NCBI GenBank assembly: GCA_961205875.1
Contig: OY540815.1
Span: 9,920,001-9,984,000 of the forward strand
DNA from: Sialis fuliginosa
Taxonomy: Eukaryota; Arthropoda; Insecta; Megaloptera; Sialidae
Reading direction: 5' to 3'
DNA length: 64,000 nt
Position 1 is the stretch's first letter; every line of letters starts with the position of its first letter. The notes under the pieces were generated by a model. The model worked only from the letters and a program-made list of their open reading frames with translations. It ran no database searches and was not told the origin of the DNA. This document shows, in pieces, positions 23,481 to 33,778 of this stretch. Both the position numbers and the translations under genes were made by a program.

Positions 23481-24389
23481 AATAGTGTGATAATAGAAAA
23501 AAACGCAAAAATTACAGTTTACTTAATTGTTACCATCCGACACACAAAAACACAACTGTTTATGGGTCATTTGTCCTGGATTATTAGTAGTTAATCAACA
23601 GATTAGTAATAAAAGTACATTAACAGTGCAATGAATGTAATGATTAAAAAACTCAAACTCTGAACGAATTATTTTACTGAACTGACTCAAATGATTTGAG
23701 TCTTTCAAATGAGTCAATTTTCCCATTTATTTTAAATAGACTTTTAAGAATGTTGCAGAAGTTAAATTTAATAAAATTAAATACTATACGAACCATACTT
23801 CTATATTAATAAGCAATGCAGATTGTTAGAAAAGAATTATTATTTTTTTTATCAGTGTAGAATATTTCTCCGAGTTTTCATTCAGTATTCATCTTAAATC
23901 GCATAATATGAAAAGTTGAGATGCAGATTTTTTGTATAAAAGATGAATATAACTTCTTTTCAAAGAGTATTATATCAAAGCTCTCGTAAAAATAATTTTA
24001 TTTTTAATGAGTAGGTATTACATGATTTCTTTAAATTTTTTAATCTAATAAGGATCTTTTAATTTATTTCCAACATACAGTATATACTTATTATTTATAA
24101 TTTAAAATAGAATCATAGAATTTTTAAAAAGCAATGATGAATATGCTTGAAGTCTAAAGAAATGCATAATATGATGGAGAATATCAAATGAAACTGCGCA
24201 GTATTTTTTTTTTATCTTTGAAGTTTAATTGTACAAACTATTTGTAACTAATAAAAACTAATTTATTTCATTTGAAATAATTAATTCTAAAACATAATTG
24301 CAGCTTGCAGCAATGTATATATGGTAGATAAACGTTTTGTTATAAACAAGGTAGACGAGTCACGAATCTACCTGACCCCAGTTATTAAA

Positions 24390-24700
24390 ATTAAGAAGAA
24401 AATATCGGTGTGGAGAACCGTACATGACTTCCATGTTAAATATATATAATATATGAAAAATTTCAATGTATTTGTTTACAAGGCAACATGAATTAGTGAC
24501 GTATTAATTAGTATTTAAAATTAAAATTTTGAGGGTGGTTTTCATCCCCTCAATAGTTGTTTAGGCACGTAGAAAAAATAAATGTCTTTAGGTTCAATTG
24601 AACTACAAATGTACCAAGTCTTATCATTATTATTGAGATAATACTCGGAACGTTCACTTTTTAGATGATAAAAATTAAATAATTTCGAATATTTCTAAAA
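24390..24700 (-). repeat. Repeat E, copy 2, inverted, 5' part missing
   Basis: The reverse complement of the family end (GGAGAACCGTACATGACTTC) is followed by the GAGGGTGGTTTTCATCCCCT block and AATGTACCAAGTCTTATCA. It stops before the CATGGCGG core. With copy 1 it forms an inverted pair around about 900 bases. Confidence 0.65.
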
Positions 24701-25003
24701 CCCATAACCTGATCAGCATTAAAATTTATAATTGTAAGTCAAAAATTTGTTAATTGAATTGGCAGTAATGGATATTAGTCAAAATGTTATGTTAAAATTA
24801 AAATTCTTTGGGGTCTATGTAACCCCAGTCCACCGTTCGAGATGTACATTTAAAAAAACCTATTTTTAGTTTATTAATAATTTATCTAGTTAAATAAAAT
24901 AAATTACTACACAATTAATTAAATTACCTTAAGTTACAATTACAAAATAATTGAACGGATAGCGACATCATCAAGTCAACTAAAATTAAAGTCTTAACCT
25001 CAG

Positions 25004-25045
25004 ACAGCAGTACTTGCTCAGTTCTGTTAACTGTACATCCCAACG
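25004..25045 (+). CDS. Candidate 42-base micro-exon, plus strand
   Basis: TCTTAACCTCAG precedes and GTAAGTTTAAC follows (CAACG/GTAAGTT, a strong donor). Inside, one frame is open in phase 1 at both ends (SSTCSVLLTVHPN). The same frame also stays open leftward for another 20 codons. It lies opposite in strand to the minus-strand gene. The donor is good and the acceptor only moderate. Confidence 0.2.
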
Positions 25046-25403
25046 GTAAGTTTAACTAACTAGGTATCCTTTGGAAGTAATTCTCATATGTACATACTAT
25101 ATGTATAGAACATCTTACAAACTGTAGATTGCACATTGCTTGTATGATCACGTTAACTTATTAACTCTCTCTATTTAACGTTTGAATTACCTTTTCATTA
25201 AGGTTTCATATTATGTCATTCCAGTTACAAATCGTCGCTTAAGTTCTAACACCTCGTAAATCTAAAAAAATTAATTGTATTGTAACTCGAAATATTACCA
25301 TAATATTAATCAAATTAGGTATTTTTAGATAATCTAGAATCATTTAATCAATAAAATATTACCAAATTCTTTACAAAATTTAGAGTTTATAAATATCTCT
25401 TAC

Positions 25404-25478
25404 CCTGATTTCCCAAAGGTACAAAAACATAACATTCTCTTTCGTCTGGTGAAGGGTATGTGACATTCAAATAATGGG
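25404..25478 (-). CDS. Candidate 75-base phase-1 exon
   Basis: Between an ATCAG acceptor and a CAGG/GTAAGAG donor on the minus strand lie 75 bases with one open frame of 24 codons (HYLNVTYPSPDERECYVFV, then PLGNQ). The composition is protein-like, with an N-x-T glycosylation sequon. Intron phase is 1 on both sides, so it could be a skippable cassette, but it does not fit directly after exon 3 (phase 0). The polypyrimidine tract is only moderate. It belongs either to another transcript or to none. Confidence 0.3.
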
Positions 25479-25778
25479 CTGATTTTTGTATAAATTAAAG
25501 TAAAAAAATTTTCGTTTGTTATTTTAATAATTGAATATACTATGCATATACAGTACAAACGTGATGGTTAGTTAAACAAATATTTAGGTTTATTTAATTG
25601 TTTGTTTTGGCACTCATCAAAGTACCTAATTTGTCAGGTGTACAAAATTATAATTAATTGATGCGCGTGAAAACTGACGAAACATTTCTTTGTTTCTTAC
25701 ACATAATAAATATAGGAATATTTTTTTGAATGAGCATACGTTTGTACGACGGAGTTGTAAGTGAAATACAAGAAGTAT

Positions 25779-25933
25779 ACATATAAAGAGGCGAGTTCCA
25801 AAATTCGTTCTATTTATAAAAAATCGAGATGGCAGTGAATTTTGAAAGAATTTTTGCATTCTTTCAAAATTCACTGCCATCTCGTTTTTTTTTTTAATGG
25901 AACGAACGAGTTTTGGAACTCACCTTCTCATAT
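25779..25933. repeat. Nested fold-back with perfect 26-bp hairpin
   Basis: The inner arms 25825-25850 and 25859-25884 are perfect 26-bp complements (CGAGATGGCAGTGAATTTTG ...) around an 8-base loop, TTTTTGCA. Outer arms of about 30 bp (AGAGGCGAGTTCCAAAATTC and its imperfect reverse complement, GAGTTTTGGAACTCACC) surround it, separated by AT tracts. Perfect inner pairing beside diverged outer pairing suggests recent gene conversion, self-templated copying, or selection on an RNA hairpin. Confidence 0.7.
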
Positions 25934-25949
25934 CCACTACTTGACTTTA

Positions 25950-26200
25950 GTAGTACTGCACTTGTAAAAATCAGTATGGAGAACCATACATAACTTCCAT
26001 TGCCATTACAGTAGTTATCGTGAACGAAAGAAAATTCTACATTCAGACACACAAACACTCACACGCAGAGCCGCCATGCGAAAATCAACTTTTCTTTAAG
26101 TTTTGAAGATAGTACAATCAGAATCTGCTCTTATCTCAGACACGATTTTTCAACGGTATTTCAATATTTCCATTTCTTTCAGAACAGTTATAGTTCTTGA
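25950..26200 (-). repeat. Repeat E, copy 3, inverted, internally deleted
   Basis: It starts with the family end (TATGGAGAACCATACATAAC) and jumps to the CCGCCATGCG core and CAGACACGATTTTTCAACGG. The middle third (the GGGTGAAAAACACCC part) is missing. Confidence 0.65.
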
Positions 26201-26469
26201 TTATTTCTAATTGTAAAAACGATAAGTACGCATATTTGTATTAACTATTTTATGTCAAATTATTCATATACATGTAAATACACAAATGTATTTATATTTT
26301 TTAAAACCAATATCTATCTTCTGACATGTTTGAATATTAACAACGAGACAAATCCGAAAAACTATAATCGTAGAAGTTTCTATCAGCACGCTCAAACACA
26401 GGTAACAAGAAAAGCGGGAGAAGTTTAATACAAGATATATGAAATGAAATTCCGCCCATTTCTGTACAG

Positions 26470-26530
26470 AGACAATATATAAAAGTTAGCTCTCTTCACT
26501 GTTCTGTTATTAACCTAGGAGCAGTCACGT
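26470..26530 (+). promoter_or_regulatory. TATA-like box with repeated downstream motif
   Basis: TATATAAAAG at 26476 is followed by TAGCTCTCTTCACTGTTCTG and TTATTAA. Nearly the same string (GAGCTCTCTTTACCGTTCTG, TTATTAA) occurs at 27638-27662 without the TATA box, before a small ORF. This could be the start-site region of a decayed retroelement or a duplicated promoter fragment. Confidence 0.2.
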
Positions 26531-27059
26531 AGAAACAGTCATTCATGTTTAAATAACTCTTAAAAGAGTAGAATATGGGATCTTATATATGCAGCCCCTT
26601 TGTTTAAAATATATTTGTAAATGAAATCATTCAACTCAGTTCATATTTGATCTTTTGTTGATAATATTTTACAAAAATAATAATTCTATAGTACAGTAAT
26701 GAAGGTTTTTTTCATCGGAAAAAACTTTTACAAAAAGTCTCTATAAAATAAATTGACCTTTTTAAAGTGAAAACGTATAAGAATTTGATTATTATTGAAT
26801 ATATTTTCAAAGTAAATGAATATACGGAGTAAACTATATATTTTTTTTACGACTTTCAGATTTTTTCAGAACTTTCTATCTAAATGGTCGAAATGTTGCT
26901 ATGAATTAGAAAATTTAATAAAAAAATGTTTAACATTTTAACGGCTTTCAATGTTTTTGCACAATGAGATCATTCTTATATAAACATGTTTCTTAAATTG
27001 AGCAATGTTTCTCTACAACTAAAAAATAGATAGATACAACTAAGAAATAGATAAAAAAT

Positions 27060-27562
27060 AGGTACTGGCATCAGTAATATGACCCCAGTAATGGCAAATT
27101 TTTAATTAAATGTACTGAATTAGAAATATTTGTTTATATTTCATTACAACTATTTCTGAATATTAATCTATATACATTTAACTATTTACAGCGTGATTTG
27201 ATGACAATCGGCCAATAGGTATCAAAATGGTGGACATTTAAATTAATTATTTGTATTTGACGATTCTTTTTTTTATATATTTTGTGTCGTAGTACTTATC
27301 ATTTCGTAATCATTAGCAAGTGACCATCACTGCGTGCTCATTACTGGTTTTACTTTATCCATTACTGGAGAAAAAACATAAACAAAATAAAATGCTACAA
27401 TTTAAAAAAACAAACTATATTTGCGGACTTTGGTAATTAAATTGATTTAATAAAGAGTTACTTGTTTTATAAGTAGTTCATGAGAATTACAAAAAGAAGC
27501 CCGTCAATCACAAAAACAGTAAACCTTGCTCTTATAGCGGCGATAACTGGTGCCAGTACCTT
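27060..27562 (+). mobile_element. MITE family A, best-preserved copy
   Basis: About 503 bp with termini AGGTACTGGCATCAG and CTGGTGCCAGTACCTT, inverted repeats of about 15 bp. All family interior markers are in order. The plus frame entering its right end at 27480 is a by-product. Confidence 0.8.
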
Positions 27563-27676
27563 ATTATCTTATTGTTCGTTTTACCATTTAATATATACTA
27601 AAACAGAGCGTGTCTGCTACCGGTTTAATAATCGCGAGCTCTCTTTACCGTTCTGTTATTAAGTTTAGTTTGCAGA

Positions 27677-27754
27677 ATGAAAATTTTATTTTATGAAGTG
27701 GAAAGCCGAGATGAAATATTTCGTGCGTTACAAATTAGAGTGTTAAGTTTTTGA
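27677..27754 (+). CDS. 25-codon ORF after an acceptor-like site
   Basis: TTTAGTTTGCAG is followed at once by AATG and 25 open codons (MKILFYEVESRDEIFRALQI ...) to TGA. It lies just after MITE A and a GC-richer 60 bases. Nothing is recognised in it; it could be the start of a coding exon or chance. Confidence 0.15.
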   Translation: MKILFYEVESRDEIFRALQIRVLSF

Positions 27755-27843
27755 GAGATGTGCTGCTTTGAACGTTATTGATATTAGCCTACGACAAACA
27801 CACTTAATTATTGTAAGTTATAGGTTTGTGACTTATAGAGGAA

Positions 27844-28098
27844 ATGGTTTCGTTGCTATTGAATTATAATTTACAGGATGAATCACAACTTTACATCTTT
27901 ATTAGTAGAGGGAAATTAGCATTTAGAAGTTTGATTTTTTTTGATTTTCTGTTTATATATGTCCGAAGATGTGTTAAAAAAAAGTTAGGAAAATCAGCCA
28001 TGTGCGTCCCGAGAAAATTGTATAATTTTGCATTTTTGATACATTACGAGTGTATCGCTACACTGTTTTTGAAATATCTCCGGTTCTATAGGTCGTAG
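27844..28098 (+). CDS. 84-codon ORF, doubtful
   Basis: ATG in good context (GAGGAAATGG), a hydrophobic and basic product (SLIFFDFLFIYVRR, then KKKLGKSAMCVPRK), a stop, then AATAAATAAA. The last 80 bases (AATATCTCCGGTTCTATAGG) resemble common transposon text and the opposite strand is also open there. I rate a repeat-derived frame as more likely than a gene. Confidence 0.15.
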   Translation: MVSLLLNYNLQDESQLYIFISRGKLAFRSLIFFDFLFIYVRRCVKKKLGKSAMCVPRKLYNFAFLIHYECIATLFLKYLRFYRS

Positions 28099-28369
28099 GA
28101 AAATAAATAAAATACTTATATATATGTTATAGACTATAGAACTATGTCAGTAGCGTTACTTTTCAAACGCATCCTAACCTCAATAATCAAAAAATTGTCG
28201 AAAAACTTTTTTAATCACCAATAATGCAATACTAATTCACGTAAAAATCTAGGGATTTTTACGAAATTGGAACAAAACGTGTATTTTTATGTTGTAAATA
28301 TGTGATGAAATAAAAAAAAATATATTTCAATTTAAAACAAATATATTTATTTTGAGAAATTGTAATATG

Positions 28370-28374
<5 letters not shown>

Positions 28375-28401
<27 letters not shown>

Positions 28402-28402
28402 T
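28375..28402. repeat. (ATA)n microsatellite
   Basis: About nine uninterrupted AAT/ATA triplets in an AT-rich tract, 230 bases beyond exon 3 on the minus strand. Confidence 0.85.
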
Positions 28403-28628
28403 TTAATACTTTTTATAAGAATGGAATAAGTTAAAAAAATAATATAATCTATATTTATTATTTCAAATAGATATCTATGTATAAACCAAGAACAGTGGTT
28501 TAAAACAATGCTATTATCTCAAATGATGTCAAAATAGAGCCATACCTAATTATTACATGAATTGACTTGATTTTTATGAACGATACGTGCGTTTAAAAAA
28601 ATGTATATTTGATTTTTTTTACACTTAC

Positions 28629-28706
28629 GTGGGAAGCATTAACTGCAGTCATGTCCTTCGAGGAGGCACAGGATAAACCTTCGCCAGGCTCTGCTAAGCT
28701 ATCACT
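28629..28706 (-). CDS. Exon 3 of the minus-strand gene
   Basis: Acceptor ATGTTTTGTTACAG ends at 28707 and donor CCCAC/GTAAGTGT begins at 28628, both strong. The 78 bases are open in only one of three frames: 26 codons, SDSLAEPGEGLSCASSKD then MTAVNASH, with an N-A-S sequon. Phase is 0 at both ends, so inclusion or skipping keeps the frame, and it matches exon 2. GC is near 50% against about 25% around it. The plus strand also has a short frame (MSFEEAQDKPSPGSAKL) but poorer splice sites. The domain is not recognised; serine- and acidic-rich, probably disordered. Confidence 0.6.
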
Positions 28707-28844
28707 CTGTAACAAAACATAAAATGTTTTAAACATGTATTATTATATTATAGTAATATTACGGTTCAGTTTTCAATTTGTTTTTAAATTGAAAAGACAA
28801 TTCTTTGAAAACTGTAATAAATTTATGGTATTTGAGAATCATTT

Positions 28845-29035
28845 AACAGGACTCAGCGCCTTATGTAGAAATCAGCGATATAAAACCAATGGTGATTGAT
28901 GTATACCATAGAATGCATAGCGGTTTAACATTATTGTATGTTTATTACCACTGCTCTTAAATCCGTAACAAATTTATAAGGATTTGAAACCTAGCAGATA
29001 GTGTTAGCTTAGGTTTAGAGTAGAGACTTGATTTA
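28845..29035. mobile_element. MITE family B, partial copy
   Basis: It contains TTATGTAGAAATCAGCGATA and CCTAGCAGATAGTGTTAGCT in family order. Both termini are lost. Confidence 0.6.
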
Positions 29036-29204
29036 CTAAAGTTTGGTTTTTATTAACTTACTTATTTCGAAAGACTTTCGTAGTACTTTTAATACGAAGT
29101 CTCCATAATAACATATTCCTATCTATGAATCGACAAAAATAAAAATGATTAAAAGATTATGTAATTTGTTTAAAAAAATTTAATAATACGTGCGTGCAAA
29201 TCGT

Positions 29205-29480
29205 ATATTCTCTTTATGCAAATTAAATGGAAAGAAAACAATAAGTTTCTGGGAGTAAGCGAGACGGTAACGGCGAACAAACGAGACAACGAACAGGCCA
29301 AAAGCGGTGACCGAATTTTTTGGCAAAAGAACAAATTGGAGTGTTTCAATTGTTACAGTCGGTAGACATAAATCACAGGAAATGCCAGTATTGTTATCAA
29401 ACGGGCTATTATTACATTTCTATTTCCTTCCTGGCAACTATGCGAAGTAGGTAGGTATTGTTGTTCCAATACTAGTAGAT
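29205..29480. promoter_or_regulatory. Possible enhancer upstream of exon 3
   Basis: This non-repetitive block of raised GC carries a perfect POU octamer ATGCAAAT (29216-29223), AACAATA (29237-29243, Sox type), TGCAAAT again near 29195, and AGGAAAT words of Ets type, with no open frame of note. It lies 500-770 bases before exon 3 in transcription order. Function is inferred from motif content only. Confidence 0.25.
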
Positions 29481-29679
29481 CACCGAACGCCACAGAAATT
29501 ATAGGTATATGTAGATTATGATGATGTAATCTCTTGTTTACTTGTTTTTTTTTGCGTACTTTGATCGCATGCTTATTCAGTTAGATATTATTATGTAATT
29601 GTAAGTTATTGTTGGAATATCGTAAAAAAAGTAGAAATAATTTCTTAAATAAATATCAAATGCTGCTTTTTCCCATATA

Positions 29680-30160
29680 TAGATTACCGATTCAATTTAA
29701 GTTTGGTGTTTGAAAAATACAGTGTATTCCAAGTTGATTAAGACATAGGAAATTTAACATGGGGACAATTAGAAATGTTGTAGTAACCTTTGGTCAAATT
29801 TAACGATGTGTGATTGGTGCATTTTGAAATGCCGCCTCGAAACTAACTGACAAATTTTAAATTAATCAACAGTATTTTGTTTTCAACTTTAATAAAGAAT
29901 AAAATACATTAAATTAAAGTAAGCATCCTAGATAAAATAATAATAATATTTTTTGGCAGATATAAATTTTAAAACAAAATACTAATTACTATTTTATTAA
30001 ATTTTGTAGCGGCATTTCAAAATACACCAATCACACATCGTTAATTTGACCAAAGGTTACTACAACACTTCTTATTGCCCCCATGTTAAATTTCCTGTTT
30101 TAATCAACTTGGAATACACTGTTTATATGTATATTTTAAACACCAAACTTCAATTTGTAA
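29680..30160. mobile_element. Long fold-back MITE
   Basis: Two arms of about 170 bases are reverse complements over most of their length. The left arm contains CAGTGTATTCCAAGTTGATT and GGTTTGACC-related text; the right arm contains AATCAACTTGGAATACACTG. A centre of about 110 bases (roughly 29880-29990) is unpaired. No transposase is present. The 61-codon plus frame at 30046 is just the right arm. Confidence 0.8.
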
Positions 30161-30234
30161 ATATATATACAAATATGTGTTTTGTTTTTGTAATAACTAT
30201 AATAATTTATTTAGTTTACTCTATAAAATAGTAC

Positions 30235-30325
30235 TTAAACTAAAAATGTACACCTTAAAACCACAATAAAACAATGTAACTCGACACGTGTTTTATTATG
30301 GTTAAGGTGTACATTTTTAGTTTAA
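30235..30325. repeat. 36-bp hairpin beside the fold-back element
   Basis: TTAAACTAAAAATGTACACC ... AATAAAAC pairs with GTTTTATT ... GGTGTACATTTTTAGTTTAA with one or two mismatches around a loop of about 17 bases (AATGTAACTCGACACGT). It starts only 75 bases after the larger element and may be the stub of another terminal-inverted-repeat element. Confidence 0.75.
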
Positions 30326-31199
30326 ATGAATAAGAAACCACAGTTTCTCCGTTTTCCGGTAGTACAAAATAGGACATTAGTTAAACTAAAATTAAGTTTT
30401 CTTTTTATGAGTTCATAAAGTCAGAAGTGCAAAATCAGACCTTCAAACGAATTTTTCAATAACTTTAAATAAATAAAGTCGCTTATACTTATTATAAAAA
30501 AGATTCTCATATAAAGCTTACAATGTAATTTAACAATATATTTTTCTTTATATAAAACAACTATGATTTCATAAGCTAATTTTAGTCTCACAGTTGAAAT
30601 TTTTTTTAATAAAATTAATGAACGTCAATTATAGCCATATATTATATTTATAATTTTAGTTCAAAAGAGCAACTTGTTAATGTTTTCTTTTGAAGAAAAT
30701 ATTTGCATGTATTTTTACGAATATCTTTAGCATACATGTGTATTTATATTTATACTGAGAACGAATGTGAACTATTTTTAAAAGTGTCGTTTTTATTACA
30801 ACATAAGTATTTTTCTGACATAATGGCACTACGTAAGTAATTTAAAAAAAAAAAATATGCCAATACCAATTGTATATTTTATATACGATTAAAAAAAATT
30901 AAAATATATAATAAATTAAATAGTAATATTGTACGTATTTTGAAAAATCACTACTTTTTTCATGGTTTTTATATATTTTATTTAAATTTTTAATATTTAT
31001 TTCTGGATAGACATAAATTTTAAAAAGGACATCCAATTTTAGTTTAATTTCCGAACTGACCGAATAATAAAATCACCCCATAAAATTATAATCCAGTCAT
31101 ATCTGGCACAATATACATACGTCAGACATTACTATATCAATAAAATATCGAACCTACACACATAAACATACTCATAAAGTACATATAAAGACGTTTTTA

Positions 31200-31510
31200 T
31201 GTCAAAAGGTATAAATTATGGTATTTCAATTTTTCTTCGGCGATGGGGACTTCTTCCTCCGAACGGACTGCATATAAATCGAAAAGGATAGCAATAAAAC
31301 GGTGATTTGATAACCAGACGAAATAAAAAAAATAAAAAAAACTGACAATATTCAAGGTTAGAGTCTGCGTCGCAAAGGCGCCACGAGTGAGCCAAGGTCA
31401 TAGGCGTCGCTCTTACTTTTTATACGGCCGATACGTCTTGTGTCCATAGATTCTTGGCAAAGATTGAACATTGTCGTACGCCTACGCGCGAGACAGTATT
31501 TTTTCTATTT
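31200..31510. promoter_or_regulatory. CpG-containing cluster, possible alternative promoter
   Basis: Raised GC with many CpG (CGCGCGTAGGCGTACG on minus). On the minus strand TATAAAAAG at about 31422 precedes an ATG at 31401 that opens 61 codons (MTLAHSWRLCDADSNLEYCQ ... RSPHRRRKIEIP). On the plus strand CCAAGGTCA at 31392-31400 is a full FTZ-F1/ERR-type monomer site. It lies 2.5 kb before exon 3, where an internal promoter would be useful, but no donor in a suitable frame was found and the TATA-to-ATG gap is short. Confidence 0.25.
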
Positions 31511-31838
31511 GATTGAGGCTATTTAATGTTTCAGGTCATTAACGCACACTTGCACAACAAACATATATCCGATGTTTGTGTGATATTTTTGATAAGGAAA
31601 TAATCCGAATGTTTTTAGCGTGACTGTACTTTTAAAGCACGCATCTGGCTATTTAAAGAGATTTCTTTCAATTGTTTTGATATAATAACTATTATAAATT
31701 TCATGTTAACATGAAGATGAAAGCATGGATTATGAAATTTGAATAATATTAAAGTTTTTTTTGTAATTATTGTATAATACCGTTCATATAAAAAAAATTA
31801 TTTATTGAAATAATCATAAATAAATACATAAAGTAATG

Positions 31839-32120
31839 TAATGTCCAGTATTTCAGTCTATGGGTTAATTAAATTTACTATCTGCAAACATTTTCATAAG
31901 GAGTATAGTATGCGCAGTAATGTGATTTTTACTGTTTTTTCTCAAAGTTGATAAATACACTCTTTACTAAATATACTTAACATACCTTTATTTTTACTTA
32001 CTGTGCATGCAACTATATCTCAAAAACTCCAAAAGAACTTTCATATAAGTTTGATACCCCGTTTGAAAGTGTTTTCAAACTTTCAAATATTTGTTAGCTA
32101 GGTTGTAATACCGGGCATTA
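31839..32120. mobile_element. MITE family B, decayed full-length copy
   Basis: The left end ATGTCCAGTATTTCAG is a decayed form of the family start GTCCGGTATTATAAAG. The right end GTTGTAATACCGGGCAT is recognisable. Spacing (about 280 bases) equals the complete copy at 49819. Confidence 0.6.
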
Positions 32121-33039
32121 ATAATGTATAAATATGTAATAAACTACAAAATTTAGGAAAGTTGATCTATTTTACATAGAACAAATACATTATCATGTAT
32201 CTAAAATTATATGATTTAGAATAGAAGTTACCTTAAGAAATAAATAAAAGTTTAGTTAGTCTTATTAAAACTATAACAATCAGATGAATATTATAAAAAA
32301 AAATTATTAGAAAATATCGAATAATAAACATGTATAACTATGAAAAGTTAAATCCATACATACATTATGAATGTATAATTTTCGCTTTGGTATAATGTTG
32401 GAGTATTTGACTGTTACATTTGGCGCATACATCATCAACTGTTTACTGCCACCCACTTAAGATGACACATATAACACATATATTTATAAATACATACATG
32501 TAGATATTTACATTTAACTCGAACTGAAAATGCCGGTTAATGAGATGTGCGGCAATTAATACAATTAACAAAATTATTATGACACGTCAGAAATAGTCAA
32601 TAAAGAGTGTAGAATTACAAAATGTGTCATATTACATTCCACTACCAAAATATTGCTAATTGTTAAACAAGTACATTTGTACTTAGTATTTGCGACAAAA
32701 CATCGCAACTATTGTCGTAAATTAGGGGAAAAGTGTCATTTATGATGATTATTTGGCAAGGAAGTCGTTATGCTACATTAATATATTTAATTAGGGTATA
32801 TAATATCTCTATGGTTACGGGCAATTTAAATAAAACAATATAATATACGAAAAATTACAAAGTATTTATATTTCTAAAACGCAGTAATTACGTTGTCTCA
32901 ACGGATGAAAATATGACAAAGTTACAGAATATTGTACTACATTTGGTGAGACAGATATTACAAATCTTTATAACAAAGATACGTTGTCATACTTTCATAT
33001 AATAACTGCACGTAGGCATTTTGTTTTATAAATAAAAAA

Positions 33040-33778
33040 AATTTTAAGTGCGAATCGGGCTTCGCGCACTATAACAGTATAGTTTTTTTTAAAATTAGTT
33101 TGATTATGTTATTTTAATTTAATTTAAGCAAAGTAAAGACCTACTATAATATAATAGTTATATTTAATATATCGTCTATTAGAAAAAAGATGGCTCCAAA
33201 TGTACTGTAATTAAATTATTTTGAATTGTTAAAAAAAAGTATAGTGAGTGCTGACAATTTTATTTTGATCTCGATATCATAATACAATATTAAACATATG
33301 TCCAATTTTTTCAGATTTTTCTCACAATTACAATTATTAAATTCCTTAAATTTGATACCCCCACGCCGGAATTGTATAAAAAAAATGTTCTGGTCATCCA
33401 CTTGCCACCTTCAAAAAGTGCCAAAAATTAAGATTTAATTTTTATAACTCAGGTCTATATGCCAAATCTCATAATTCTAGGTTAAACGGTTTAGTAGCAA
33501 GAAAGCTGTGACAGATAGGCAGACATATATATGTACCTACTTATTTTCAAAAATAAGTTTACCAAACTAAAAAATATTTATATTTATATACAAACATAGT
33601 AAATTAAAATTTTAAGATTTTTGTCTAGAGGGCATCACATTATATGTTCAGTAAAATTTTCATGTTTCTAGCTTATATAGTTGACGAGAAATTTTGCTTT
33701 GAATGAAAAGGACGGACGGACGGACGACAAAGTGAGATTAATAGGGTTTCTTTGGAACCCTAAAAAAGCAACGTTTAT
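33040..33778 (+). repeat. Interspersed retroelement-like tail
   Basis: It begins AAGTGCGAATCGGGCTTCGC, GCAC and ends GACGGACGGACGGACGACAA, AGTGAGATTAATAGGG, TTTCTTTGGAACCCTAAAAA. This start/end pair is a familiar decayed insect interspersed repeat. The interior is AT-rich with no surviving coding frame; the 61-codon minus frame at 33216 looks accidental. Confidence 0.55.

Larger units (their letters stand above)
1..28628 (-). other. Putative third-intron tract of the minus-strand gene
   Basis: This is everything left of exon 3. If the gene model holds it is intron sequence down to a last exon near 3.0 kb, or intron to the window edge. Listed repeats and exon-like islands occupy perhaps a third of it. 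In the larger gaps between listed features (831-2850, 3740-4880, 5760-6470, 7600-8028, 10560-11990, 12980-13180, 13280-14220, 18220-19060, 22030-22900, 26200-26470) I see only AT-rich sequence with homopolymer runs and short decayed repeat tails. One such tail, with phrases of the type 'CAAATCGGTTCAGTA', lies near 5690. Confidence 0.4.

Noticed and set aside
28650..28720. Plus-strand frame MSFEEAQDKPSPGSAKL over exon 3
   Set aside because: Its acceptor and donor are weak, whereas the minus-strand sites are strong and agree in phase with exon 2.
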